From Actinomycetes bacterium (GTDB taxonomy: Bacteria > Actinomycetota > Actinomycetes > Actinomycetales > Actinomycetaceae), in the NCBI GenBank assembly GCA_023387755.1, contig JAEWHO010000097.1, positions 1-45,364 on the forward strand: 45,364 nt of DNA, read 5' to 3'. The position numbers were made by a program, and so were the translations under genes. The notes beneath the pieces were generated by a model that was not told the origin of the DNA, ran no database searches, and worked only from the letters and a program-made list of their open reading frames with translations. This document shows, in pieces, positions 33,578 through 41,514 of the stretch (positions are counted from its first letter, which is position 1; each line of letters opens with the position of its first letter).

Positions 33578-35305
33578 TTATTGCTGCGCGTATATCACCA
33601 CACTGTAGGGGCCAATCTCCAGCAGCGCTCGCCCGGAGGTGGCGTCAATATCCGGGGTGGGGTGATTACCGAAGAGTGCGCTATAGCGGGCGGCATCGGA
33701 ATTAAATATCACCTTCCACTGGCCGGAAAAATCGATCGATACACTGGCCGGGTTGGTGGAGAAATTCGCAGCCACGAGGGTTTGGGCGCCGTCCAGGGTG
33801 CCGCGGGTGAAGGCCAGAACTTTCGCGCCTTCATCAGCACATACGACGGCGGTTTCCGGCCCGCTTAAACCGGGCGCGTCCCCGTAAAGATTACGGCGCA
33901 GGGAGATAAGGTCACGGAACATTTGGGTAATGTCCCTAAACTGCCAGGCGTGTTCCCAATCCAGGGGAATAGTGTCCCGGAACCATTCGTCTTCTAGGAA
34001 CTCTTGCCCTTGGAACAGCATGGGCACGCCGGGGGCGGTGAGCACTAACGCGGCACCGAGGGTAGCCCGTTTTTGGGCCGCCCAACCGTCGGCATTATTG
34101 GCGTCCACTTCAGTGGGAATCCGCGCGGACCCGTTGGCTACCTCATCGTGCGATTCGGTGTAGATGACGCGGTCAAAGGGGTGGTGGTAGCGGTGGGTGA
34201 TGGCGCCGGCCACCGTCGAGATCGAGCGGTGGGCGTCGTCGGGAGTAGTGAGGGCGGCCCGGACCGGGTGGACGAATTCGCAGTCCCATTGCGCATCCAT
34301 CCCGCCTTCGTCGGCACTGGTCACGGCCGGGGTGTTGTGAAGGTCCTCGGCGATGGTGATGCGGCCGGGGAATTCGCTTCGCACCAGCGCGCCGACGTCG
34401 TGCATCATCCGCCAGCCGTCGGGAATATCGCCGGAGAACCCGTCGACGGTGCGCATATACGGGGTCATGTCCAGGCGTAGACCGTCGGCGTGGTAGTCGC
34501 GCAGCCACATGCGAGCGTTGTCGAGGATGAAGTCACGTACTTCCTGGCGGCCGTAGTCTGGCCGGGTATCTCCCCACGGGGTAGCAGAGCGCCAGTCTTG
34601 GTAGAAATAGATGCCGCCTTTATCGTTTTCGCTCCACCCGTCGAATTGCCACAATGACAGGTCCGAGGGGCCGAAATGGTTGTAGACGACGTCAATAATG
34701 ACGGCGATGCCGTTCTTGTGGGCTTCCCGAATAAAGGTTTTGAGAGCGTCCGGGCCGCCATAGGAGGATTCGACGGCGAAAATATGAGCGGGGTTATATC
34801 CCCAGGAATAGTCGCCCGCGAATTCCATCAGCGGCATTAATTCAACCGCATTAATGCCGAGGTCTTTGAGGTAGCCGATTTTGCTGGTGAGGTCGGTCAG
34901 GTCTGCCGGGCCACCATCGCCGTCGTCCATAAAAGACCCGATATGGGTTTCGTAAATCACCAGCTCGTGTAGACCGGGGGTGGTGAAATTATCTCCCTGC
35001 CAGTCGAAGGCGCTGTGGTCGTACGTGAGCCCGTTACCGATGGAGTTGGTGACGGCTTGGGCGCGCGGGTCGATCCGGTAAAAGGAGTTGCCCTCGCGCG
35101 TGATGTAGAACCGGTATTCTTGGCCGGTGGTCACCTCGGGGATTTCCCCGTACCAGTGGCCATTGCCCTCCAGAGTGAGCGGGTGTGCGTCCTCTTTCCA
35201 GTCGTTAAATTCGCCGACGACGCTGACCGCGCTCGCATTCGGTGCCCATACGCGAAAGGCGTAACCGTTATCTGTGGGGATCGCTCCCATACCTGGTGTA
35301 CTCAC
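33578..35305 (-). CDS. GH13 alpha-glucan branching-type enzyme (short form with CBM48)
   Basis: Predicted 1,4-alpha-glucan branching or related GH13 enzyme. The 575-aa protein has an N-terminal CBM48 (about 10-95, with FRVWAPNASAVSVVGEFNDW), the (beta/alpha)8 barrel and an alpha-amylase C-terminal beta domain. Catalytic regions: IDVVYNH (204-210), nucleophile D279 in DGLRLDMT, acid/base E320 in TIAED, and D386 in ESHDE. The SHDE form of region IV fits GlgB rather than trehalohydrolase (NHDQ). It is 50 to 150 residues shorter than most GlgB and lacks their extra N-terminal module. A GTG start has AAGGAC at good spacing. No other glycogen gene is adjacent; a terminator upstream makes it a separate unit. 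Amylase activity is an alternative. Confidence 0.85.
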   Translation of the reverse strand: MSTPGMGAIPTDNGYAFRVWAPNASAVSVVGEFNDWKEDAHPLTLEGNGHWYGEIPEVTTGQEYRFYITREGNSFYRIDPRAQAVTNSIGNGLTYDHSAFDWQGDNFTTPGLHELVIYETHIGSFMDDGDGGPADLTDLTSKIGYLKDLGINAVELMPLMEFAGDYSWGYNPAHIFAVESSYGGPDALKTFIREAHKNGIAVIIDVVYNHFGPSDLSLWQFDGWSENDKGGIYFYQDWRSATPWGDTRPDYGRQEVRDFILDNARMWLRDYHADGLRLDMTPYMRTVDGFSGDIPDGWRMMHDVGALVRSEFPGRITIAEDLHNTPAVTSADEGGMDAQWDCEFVHPVRAALTTPDDAHRSISTVAGAITHRYHHPFDRVIYTESHDEVANGSARIPTEVDANNADGWAAQKRATLGAALVLTAPGVPMLFQGQEFLEDEWFRDTIPLDWEHAWQFRDITQMFRDLISLRRNLYGDAPGLSGPETAVVCADEGAKVLAFTRGTLDGAQTLVAANFSTNPASVSIDFSGQWKVIFNSDAARYSALFGNHPTPDIDATSGRALLEIGPYSVVIYAQQ

Positions 35306-35381
35306 ATCTGTCCTTACGCTCTAGCGGAATCTTCTTTCACCTTAGTGGGACTCGTGGCTATGTGCCCGCCGCACACTATGA

Positions 35382-35409
35382 CAAGGGCCGCACCTGAGTG
35401 CGGCCCTTG
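35382..35409 (-). terminator. Hairpin terminator after ndk and the small ORF
   Basis: Perfect 12-bp stem CAAGGGCCGCAC/GTGCGGCCCTTG (35382-35393, 35398-35409) with a CTGA loop, 24 nt after the stop codon of the 56-codon ORF and ahead of the branching enzyme gene. No long U-tract follows. Confidence 0.8.
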
Positions 35410-35433
35410 CTGTACTAGTCGCCTGCGCGTCCT

Positions 35434-35604
35434 TTAACGCCAGGGCGGTTTGGTTGCGGGCGGGGGATCTTCTTTCATGCCGTTATGGATCCATACGCAA
35501 GAGACGCGGTCACGGTAATCGCCGTAGACGATGTCGTGGTAAATCTCGTCGGTGACGAGCCGGTTCGGGACTACCGCTAGTTCGATCCAGTCGCTATCTT
35601 CCAC
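35434..35604 (-). CDS. Small hypothetical protein (56 aa) in frame behind ndk
   Basis: Not recognised. From the GTG at 35602-35604 it reads 56 codons and ends TAA at 35434-35436. It lies in the same frame as ndk, four codons past the ndk TAA. Third positions are G or C in 39 of 56 codons, and composition is that of a folded acidic protein: EDSDWIELAVVPNRL, then DEIYHDIVYGDYRDRVSCVW, and a Pro-rich end (EDPPPATKPPWR). No membrane segment is visible. The Shine-Dalgarno is weak (GACGG). A terminator follows 24 nt downstream. It could be a free-standing small gene, a readthrough extension of Ndk or a gene remnant. Confidence 0.55.
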   Translation of the reverse strand: MEDSDWIELAVVPNRLVTDEIYHDIVYGDYRDRVSCVWIHNGMKEDPPPATKPPWR

Positions 35605-35616
35605 GTAGCCGTCGGA

Positions 35617-36045
35617 TTAGAGGTTCGGGAACCAGATAGCAATCTCGCGCGCTGCGGATTCGGGGGCATCGGATCCGTGCACGACGTTTTCGATATTTCC
35701 GGTGCCCCAGTCGCGGGCGAGGTCACCGCGGATCGTTCCCGGGGCGGCGGAGGTCGGGTCAGTGGTGCCAGCCAGGGAGCGGAACCCTTCCACGACCCGT
35801 TCACCTTCCAGCACCAGGGCCACGACCGGCCCGGAGGACATGTATTCCACCAGGGACGGGTAGAAGGGTTTCTCGGTGTGTTCGGCGTAGTGTTCAGCCA
35901 GGATTTCCTCGGTGGCGGTACGCATTTCTAGCGCGACCACGCGGTATCCCTTGGCTTCAATCCGGCGCAGCACCTCGCCAATCTGGCCACGGCGCACACC
36001 ATCGGGCTTAATAAGGACCAAAGAGCGTTCAACAGCGTTGTTCAT
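35617..36045 (-). CDS. ndk: Nucleoside diphosphate kinase
   Basis: Equilibrates nucleoside di- and triphosphates through a phosphohistidine. The 142-aa protein has the N-terminal ERSLVLIKPDGVRRG and the catalytic NVVHGSDAPESA, with the usual end EIAIWFPNL, so the TAA stop is at the normal place. No Shine-Dalgarno precedes the ATG; TAAACT lies exactly 6 nt upstream and suggests leaderless transcription from its own promoter. It is the last recognised gene after ileS-folC-DUF4233 in the conserved order. Confidence 0.97.
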   Translation of the reverse strand: MNNAVERSLVLIKPDGVRRGQIGEVLRRIEAKGYRVVALEMRTATEEILAEHYAEHTEKPFYPSLVEYMSSGPVVALVLEGERVVEGFRSLAGTTDPTSAAPGTIRGDLARDWGTGNIENVVHGSDAPESAAREIAIWFPNL

Positions 36046-36051
36046 GGGGCC

Positions 36052-36057
36052 AGTTTA
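36052..36057 (-). promoter_or_regulatory. Candidate -10 of a leaderless ndk mRNA
   Basis: TAAACT on the minus strand ends 6 nt ahead of the ndk ATG, and no Shine-Dalgarno is present. This is the best hexamer match in the set of such sites in this window. Confidence 0.45.
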
Positions 36058-36143
36058 GCCCGCATGCAGCGTACGGACCATCTACTGAGACCCGGCGTTC
36101 TTAACTCGGAGCCAGACCGCATGTGCCTAACTGGGATCCCCCG

Positions 36144-36530
36144 TTACTGCTGTTTCCAGTGAGCCAATTCCGCCTGGTATCGCTGTTCACGTTCGACGTC
36201 GATGCGACCGCCGAGAACCACGGAAAAGCCCCACAAAACCGCAAAAATGATCCCGAGGAGGAACATGTCCGGCACCCAAAAGCCCGCCGCGATCAGCAGT
36301 ATCTGCACCAGGGTGCCCGCAATAATCCCGGCCCGGCTCCGCAAGAGGCCGGCCGCGATGAGGGCAGCTAATGCGATTCCGCCGCCGATCAGCCAGGCGG
36401 TCTGGGACGGCACAATGCGCAACCCGTATAACACCAGGGACATAAACAGCCCGATGAAGGCTTCCAAAATCAGCAGGACGATACAGAACAGGTAGCGGGC
36501 GCTGCGAGGCGGCTGCGGTTGGGTGGTCAC
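36144..36530 (-). CDS. DUF4233 membrane protein (Rv2446c-like)
   Basis: Small membrane protein of unknown function with four hydrophobic segments (about 14-37, 44-65, 68-85 and 88-110). I start at the GTG at 36528-36530 (128 aa), which has GAGGAA 10 nt upstream inside the dhaM 3' end and leaves 4 nt after the dhaM stop. A TTG at 36551 would add seven residues and overlap dhaM. The family normally sits between folC and ndk; here the Pcs-like gene and dhaKLM separate it from folC. Confidence 0.85.
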   Translation of the reverse strand: MTTQPQPPRSARYLFCIVLLILEAFIGLFMSLVLYGLRIVPSQTAWLIGGGIALAALIAAGLLRSRAGIIAGTLVQILLIAAGFWVPDMFLLGIIFAVLWGFSVVLGGRIDVEREQRYQAELAHWKQQ

Positions 36531-36534
36531 GTTA

Positions 36535-37404
36535 CTAGTGTTCCTCGCCAAAGTTCGATTCTACTAATTCGGTGATCGCGGCGATCGCAGCGTCGGCCTG
36601 TGGGCCAACCGCTACTACTTCCATGCTGTCCCCCTGCCCGAGCCCCAGGGACATCAGCGTCAGCACCGAGGAGGCCGCACTGCCATTAACGTACACCTCC
36701 GCGTCAAAACTAGCCGCCAGGCGGGATAGTTGAGCAGCTGGCCGGGCGTGCAGCCCCACTTCGTTACACAGACGCAGTTCGGCCCGGCATTCAGGCCCTT
36801 CTGGTTCTGCGGGCGTGGGTGTTGGCTGGATTGGCAACCCGGTTGGCAGGGTGCCGGTGCGAGTCGGTACTCCGCGCGGCGGTGTTACCGAGGGTACTCC
36901 CCGCGGGGGTGTCAGGGATGCTACGCCGCGCGGCGGCGTCATGGCGGGTACACCCCGCGGCGGCGTCGCGCCTGGGCGGGTGGGTATTCCCCGCGCCGGC
37001 GTACGTGGGGCGGGCACGGGTACCAGGGAGGTGGCCGCATGGGCAACGGCCTTGACGACCTCGCGGAGGCTCGCGCCTGTGGAGGCGGCTACGGCCCCGG
37101 CGACTGCCCCTTCTACGAGCGGTCCTTCCGCCACTGCCACATGCCCGGTTTCGGTGATGAAATCGAGGACGGCCTCGGCCGTCATCGTCGCTGATCCCAG
37201 ATCGGTGAGCAGGACGGCGTCCCCCTCGGCATCTAAGACGTCCTCCACAGCGCCGAGTACCCGGTCAAAGGACGTCCCAACCTTCCCGTCAGCAGTCCCG
37301 CCAATCGCGTGGAAGGTCACGTTCGGCGCCATCTGTTGGGCTAGTTCAACCACGCCGTCAGCGAGTTTGGCGCTGTGAGAGACGATAATGAAATGGACGC
37401 TCAC
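36535..37404 (-). CDS. dhaM: PTS-dependent dihydroxyacetone kinase subunit DhaM fused to HPr
   Basis: Phosphoryl donor of the PTS-type dihydroxyacetone kinase. The 289-aa protein joins an EIIA-Man-like domain (1-125, phosphorylated H10 in FIIVSHSAKLADG, with TDLGSATMTAE) to an HPr domain (about 204-289, H219 in EVGLHARPAAQL and SSVLTLMSLG). The E. coli-type third, EI-like domain is absent, so phosphate must come from a separate enzyme I. The link (127-203) is Pro-rich with four repeats of TPPRGVxxx. ATGA overlap with dhaL at 37401-37404. DhaM would phosphorylate ADP held by DhaL. Confidence 0.93.
   Translation of the reverse strand: MSVHFIIVSHSAKLADGVVELAQQMAPNVTFHAIGGTADGKVGTSFDRVLGAVEDVLDAEGDAVLLTDLGSATMTAEAVLDFITETGHVAVAEGPLVEGAVAGAVAASTGASLREVVKAVAHAATSLVPVPAPRTPARGIPTRPGATPPRGVPAMTPPRGVASLTPPRGVPSVTPPRGVPTRTGTLPTGLPIQPTPTPAEPEGPECRAELRLCNEVGLHARPAAQLSRLAASFDAEVYVNGSAASSVLTLMSLGLGQGDSMEVVAVGPQADAAIAAITELVESNFGEEH
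36866..36973 (-). repeat. Four 27-bp tandem repeats in the DhaM linker
   Basis: Units begin at 36866, 36893, 36920 and 36947, each encoding nine residues of the TPPRGV-type linker. They are imperfect but aligned in register, so copy-number change would keep the frame. Confidence 0.85.
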
Positions 37405-38042
37405 AGCTCCTCCTCAGCCGCACTAGCAGCCGCCGCAATGATGAGGGCGCTGGATTGCGCCCCCGGGTCTCGGTGCCCAATACTGCGCTCCCCCAGGTAG
37501 GAGGCACGCCCCTTCGTGGCTAGCAGCCCGATCGTGGCGCGAGCGCCTTCTTCGGCCGCACTGGCTGCAACTCGCCAAATATCGACGGGATCGTCATATC
37601 CGCGTGCTACCGCATTCGCGGCCGCGCGCGCAGCCGGCCCCCACACGTCGAGCATGGTTTTTTCGCCTTCCATCGCTCGCCCGCGCATCTGGATGCCGGC
37701 CACCGCACCGGCCAGCATTTCGGCGCAACCGACCGCATCAACATCTGTCCCTGCCGCCCGCGCCGCCCGCACGAAGGCCGTCCCATACAGGGGCCCGGCA
37801 GCGCCGCCCACAGTCGACATCAGCGTCATCGCCGCTTCGCGTACGACGGCGTCCACTCCGCCGTCAGGGCAGCGATAGTGAATCATCTCGCGGACGGCAC
37901 TGAAGCCGCGATCCAGGTTTTCACCGTGGTCGGCGTCGCCGATAGCGCGATCTAATTCAATAAGCTCCACCCGCGCCTCACTGATGAGATCGGCGCAGTT
38001 CAGGAGCCAGCGTTGGGCCCAGGTGGAGGTTAAAACAGTCAT
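37401..38042 (-). CDS. dhaL: Dihydroxyacetone kinase ADP-binding subunit DhaL
   Basis: Nucleotide-binding subunit that passes phosphate from DhaM to dihydroxyacetone on DhaK. The 213-aa all-helical protein has the Mg-binding cluster LDRAIGDADHGENLDRGF (D31, D36, D38) and the TVGGAAGPLYGTAF and DPGAQSSALII segments. It lies 46 nt after dhaK and overlaps dhaM by 4 nt. No Shine-Dalgarno is seen; GACAAT lies 6 nt ahead of the ATG, so it might also be made from a leaderless message independent of dhaK. Confidence 0.96.
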   Translation of the reverse strand: MTVLTSTWAQRWLLNCADLISEARVELIELDRAIGDADHGENLDRGFSAVREMIHYRCPDGGVDAVVREAAMTLMSTVGGAAGPLYGTAFVRAARAAGTDVDAVGCAEMLAGAVAGIQMRGRAMEGEKTMLDVWGPAARAAANAVARGYDDPVDIWRVAASAAEEGARATIGLLATKGRASYLGERSIGHRDPGAQSSALIIAAAASAAEEEL

Positions 38043-38048
38043 GGCTCT

Positions 38049-38054
38049 ATTGTC
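38049..38054 (-). promoter_or_regulatory. Candidate -10 of an internal leaderless dhaLM mRNA
   Basis: GACAAT on the minus strand ends 6 nt ahead of the dhaL ATG, as ahead of ftsY. No Shine-Dalgarno or -35 is evident in the 46-nt gap. Confidence 0.3.
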
Positions 38055-38088
38055 CCAGATTGGTGGTGTTCTAGCTGAGTTGAGGCAC

Positions 38089-39084
38089 CTACTGGCCGGC
38101 CCGGGTTAAGGCTGCGCTCCGGCAGGGGGCTGACCATAGCGGTTGCAGTTCTTCATCCAGGGAAGCGAGCGTGAGGGAGACCCCCTGCATATCCAGGGAG
38201 GTGACGTAATTGCCTACCAGGGTGTCGATTACCCGCAGCCCCGCTGCTTCTACTTGGGCGTAGGCGCGCCGTAGGCAGATATACAGTTCCGCTTCCGCGG
38301 TGCCGCCCATCCCGTTAACGAGCAGCAATACCTCCGGACCCGTCGTTTCGGCCAGCACCGGAGCGAGGATCATATCGACGACGGCGTCAGCCGGTTCCAT
38401 CCGTTCCCGGCGTCGTCCCGGTTCCCCGTGTATGCCGATCCCCACCTCGATCTGGCTGTCAGGCAGGTCGAAGGAAGGTCCTCCCAGCCCCGGGTGTACC
38501 CCGGCTCTAAGGGCCACCCCCATGGTGTGCACACGATCTGCGGTACGTTGCGCCAGGCGGGCCACCTCGGTTAGGTCTGCCCCGGCTGCGGCCGCTGCGC
38601 CGGCCACTTTCTCAACCACGAGCGTACCGGCCACGCCGCGTCGCCCGGCCGTGTAGGTGGAGTCCTGAACGGCGACGTCGTCATTAACGACGACCATGCG
38701 CACCTCAATCCCGTCCATCTCTAACAGTTCGGCGGCGGTCTCAAAATTCATGACGTCACCGGTGTAGTTCTTGACGATGAGCAACACGCCTCGTCCCTGC
38801 TCCACTGCGCGCGCGGCTTCATAAATCGGCTGCGGTGGAGGTGAAGTAAAGACTGGACCGGAGATTGCGGCGTCGAGCAGCCCCGGCCCCACAAACCCGG
38901 CGTGCAGCGGTTCATGGCCCGCTCCCCCACCGGAGATGACCGCTACCTGGGGTTCGGTAGGGGCGTGGGCGCGGGTCACAAATAGTGGATCTGCGTGCAC
39001 AGCCACGAGGTCCGGGTACGCGAGCGCTAAACCTTCAGCGTATTCACGCACCAGATCTGCCGGGTCGTTGATGAGCTTCTTCAT
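38089..39084 (-). CDS. dhaK: Dihydroxyacetone kinase substrate-binding subunit DhaK
   Basis: Binds dihydroxyacetone covalently through a histidine and receives phosphate from DhaL. The 331-aa protein has SGGGAGHEPLHAGFVG (51-66), VKNYTGDVMNFETA (104-117) and the substrate-binding H219 in IGIHGEPG. Length matches PTS-type DhaK. A strong AAAGGAG precedes the ATG. It is followed by dhaL and dhaM, giving a complete kinase that would make dihydroxyacetone phosphate for glycolysis or for glycerol-3-phosphate. No glycerol dehydrogenase or DhaS/DhaR-type regulator is seen nearby. Confidence 0.97.
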   Translation of the reverse strand: MKKLINDPADLVREYAEGLALAYPDLVAVHADPLFVTRAHAPTEPQVAVISGGGAGHEPLHAGFVGPGLLDAAISGPVFTSPPPQPIYEAARAVEQGRGVLLIVKNYTGDVMNFETAAELLEMDGIEVRMVVVNDDVAVQDSTYTAGRRGVAGTLVVEKVAGAAAAAGADLTEVARLAQRTADRVHTMGVALRAGVHPGLGGPSFDLPDSQIEVGIGIHGEPGRRRERMEPADAVVDMILAPVLAETTGPEVLLLVNGMGGTAEAELYICLRRAYAQVEAAGLRVIDTLVGNYVTSLDMQGVSLTLASLDEELQPLWSAPCRSAALTRAGQ

Positions 39085-39175
39085 GGGGTGCTCCTTTGCC
39101 TCCCTTCCACTGTGACCGCCCGGCCGCTTTTACGCAAGGCTTTGGTGTCGCGATATTCAGCGGTGCGGATAAGCG

Positions 39176-39946
39176 CTACTCGGTGGTGGATTCCGCGCCG
39201 CGAATGGTGCGCCACACCCCTACCCCGATAAACCAGATACCGCTCACCCACCAGGCCACCTGTACTGCCAGCGGCGCAGCTGGATAAACCGCAATCAACC
39301 AGATCAGAGATACCAGCCACACCACCACGGCCACGAGGTTTGGCACCATGAGGGAGCGAACCCGGAAGGGGTGCAGGAACGTGACCGGCGTGAGAGTCAG
39401 GATCGACAGTGCCAGGACCACGATGATATTCGCTACCGGCCCGGTCTCTAAAAGCCACAGATATGCGGCCACGATATTCCAGGCGGCCGGGAATCCCACA
39501 AAATAGTTGTCGCTGGATTTTTCCCCGGTATTGCAATAGCAGAATGTGGAGGAGGCGCATACCAGGATCATGAGCGCCATAGCCACCGGTTTGGACCCGA
39601 AGGGCACGTACATAAAGAGGAATATGGCGGGGATAAAGGTCCACGTAATGTAGTCGATGATATTGTCGAGAACTTCGCCGTCGAACCACGGCACCCGCTC
39701 GCGTACGTGGGCTTTGCGGGCGAGGGTTCCGTCAATCCCGTCGACGACGAGGGCGATCCCCAGCCACAGCCACATCATCTTAATTTTGCCCTCGCTGAGG
39801 GCTAAGAGCGCCAGTGCTGCCCAGGCAACCCCCGTCATGGTGAATGCGTGCACGCCCCACACTGCCAGTTGCTGCCCCACCGTGAGTTCTCGATACTCGG
39901 CAGAGCGAACATTGGCATATACGCTGGCATCTTTTTGCCGCGTCAC
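39176..39946 (-). CDS. CDP-alcohol phosphatidyltransferase, phosphatidylcholine synthase-like
   Basis: Integral membrane enzyme of the CDP-alcohol phosphatidyltransferase family, most like bacterial Pcs, which condenses CDP-diacylglycerol with choline. I start at the GTG at 39944-39946 (256 aa), with GAGGAAGG 7 nt upstream, 2 nt after the folC stop. The catalytic motif DGIDGTLAR (D69, D72, R77) continues as FDGEVLDNIIDY (G90, D94, D98), the DxxDGxxAR...GxxxDxxxD pattern, and the following WTFIPA matches Pcs. Six to eight membrane segments. It lies between folC and dhaK. Choline as substrate is inferred; another alcohol is possible. Confidence 0.82.
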   Translation of the reverse strand: MTRQKDASVYANVRSAEYRELTVGQQLAVWGVHAFTMTGVAWAALALLALSEGKIKMMWLWLGIALVVDGIDGTLARKAHVRERVPWFDGEVLDNIIDYITWTFIPAIFLFMYVPFGSKPVAMALMILVCASSTFCYCNTGEKSSDNYFVGFPAAWNIVAAYLWLLETGPVANIIVVLALSILTLTPVTFLHPFRVRSLMVPNLVAVVVWLVSLIWLIAVYPAAPLAVQVAWWVSGIWFIGVGVWRTIRGAESTTE

Positions 39947-39948
39947 AT

Positions 39949-41487
39949 TTACGCCTTCCTCTTCCCGCACACTTCTCGTGCTGCTGCCGCCAAATACACC
40001 GACCCGATCACTAGCACGCCGGTGGTGGCCGCAGGTTCTGAGCCTGATTCTGCCAGGTCAGCCGCTACTTGTAGCGCATCGGGCAGGGCGGGTTGAACGT
40101 GCACCCGGTCGGCACCGAACACGTCGGTGGCAATCTCAGTTAATTCCCCAATATCCAGTGCGCGCGGAGAATTGATCGAGGTGAGCACAACCTCTTCCAC
40201 ATGCGGTTCTAACGCCGCCAGCATTGCCTCCACATTCTTATCGGCTAAGGCGGAGGTGACCGCCACCAACCGGCTGAAACCAAATGTTTCTTCCAGTGTG
40301 GCCACGGTGGCTTCCACCCCGTGCGGGTTATGTCCAGCGTCGACGACGATCGTCGGGCTGGTCCGCACTACTTCCAGGCGGCCGGGGCTGCGTACGCTGG
40401 CGCAGGCCTGTTCCACGATTCCCCCGTCCAGGGCGCGGCCGGCAAAGAGAGCTTCGACTGCTGCCAGCGCTAGGAGGGCATTGTGGGCCTGGTGTTCCCC
40501 GTGCAGGGCGAGCGGGATATCTTCATACACGGCGGCGGGGGTGCGTAGAGTTAGGGCCTGCCCGCCCACGGCAATATCGCGCTGTACCACGTCCATATCG
40601 GTGCCTTCCACCCACAGCCGGGCCCCAGCCTTCGCGGCGGCGTCGGCGATGATGTGGAATACCTGTTCTTCCTGGGCCGCGCAGATCACCTGTGCACCGG
40701 GTTTAATAATCCCGGCTTTGGTGGCGGCGATCTCGGTGAGGGTGCTGCCCAGGTAGCGTTCGTGTTCCCGGGCGATCGGGGTGATGACGGCGACGTCCCC
40801 GTCGGCCACATTGGTGGCGTCAAAACTGCCGCCCATCCCAACTTCGAGCACCATCACATCCACGGGGGCGTCAGCGAATGCCGTGAACGCCATTAACGTG
40901 AACACCTCGAAGAAGGATAGGCGGGGCCCGCCATCGCGCTGGGATTCCTCATCGACCATCTGCAGGTAGGGTTCCACATCACGGTAGGCGGCCACGAAGG
41001 CCTCGGCCGCGATGGGTTCGCCGTCAATACAGATCCGTTCGCGCACATCGTGCAGGTGTGGGGAGGTAAAGCGCCCCACCCGCAGCCCCCGGGCCAGCAG
41101 GAGGGCCTCCACGATCCGGGCAGTGCTGGTTTTCCCGTTGGTCCCGGTAATATGCACCACCGGGCACGCCTGTTGCGGATCGCCCATCAGCTCGCAAGCC
41201 CGCGCCACCCGCGCGATCTTCGGGTCGAAGTCGTGTTCGGGGGCACGCGCCAGGATCTGCCGGTAGATCTCGGCCACCTCGGCTTCCGCGAGGGCTTCGG
41301 CGGCGAGCGCTTCCCGTTCCTGCTCCGGAGTGGTTTTAATATCCGTGACCACCTCCGGATCCGGCCCGGCCAGCAGCGGGGAGGCAAGCAGCTCTTGGAG
41401 TGCCCCCTCATGGGCATCTGCCTGACCGTCCCCCGCCACTGGCGAATGTGCGTCCGGGCCGGTTGCGGCGTCGTCGGTATGGCTCAT
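39949..41487 (-). CDS. folC: Folylpolyglutamate synthase / dihydrofolate synthase
   Basis: Mur-ligase-type enzyme adding glutamate to folates. The 512-aa protein has an N-terminal extension of about 70 acidic, Ala-rich residues, the P-loop ITGTNGKTSTA (113-123), the FTSPHLHDVRERI segment, the metal loop EVGMGGSFDATN, and the DAGHNPHGVEA motif of the C-terminal domain. It follows ileS by 27 nt, the usual tRNA-synthetase-folC pairing of actinobacteria (valS-folC in mycobacteria). Confidence 0.96.
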   Translation of the reverse strand: MSHTDDAATGPDAHSPVAGDGQADAHEGALQELLASPLLAGPDPEVVTDIKTTPEQEREALAAEALAEAEVAEIYRQILARAPEHDFDPKIARVARACELMGDPQQACPVVHITGTNGKTSTARIVEALLLARGLRVGRFTSPHLHDVRERICIDGEPIAAEAFVAAYRDVEPYLQMVDEESQRDGGPRLSFFEVFTLMAFTAFADAPVDVMVLEVGMGGSFDATNVADGDVAVITPIAREHERYLGSTLTEIAATKAGIIKPGAQVICAAQEEQVFHIIADAAAKAGARLWVEGTDMDVVQRDIAVGGQALTLRTPAAVYEDIPLALHGEHQAHNALLALAAVEALFAGRALDGGIVEQACASVRSPGRLEVVRTSPTIVVDAGHNPHGVEATVATLEETFGFSRLVAVTSALADKNVEAMLAALEPHVEEVVLTSINSPRALDIGELTEIATDVFGADRVHVQPALPDALQVAADLAESGSEPAATTGVLVIGSVYLAAAAREVCGKRKA

Positions 41488-41514
41488 CGATCCACCTCTC
41501 GTGTTGAACCAGCG

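Noticed and set aside
36866..36973. Possible CRISPR-like array from regular spacing of repeats
   Set aside because: The units are directly adjacent, have no unique spacers and are in frame within dhaM.
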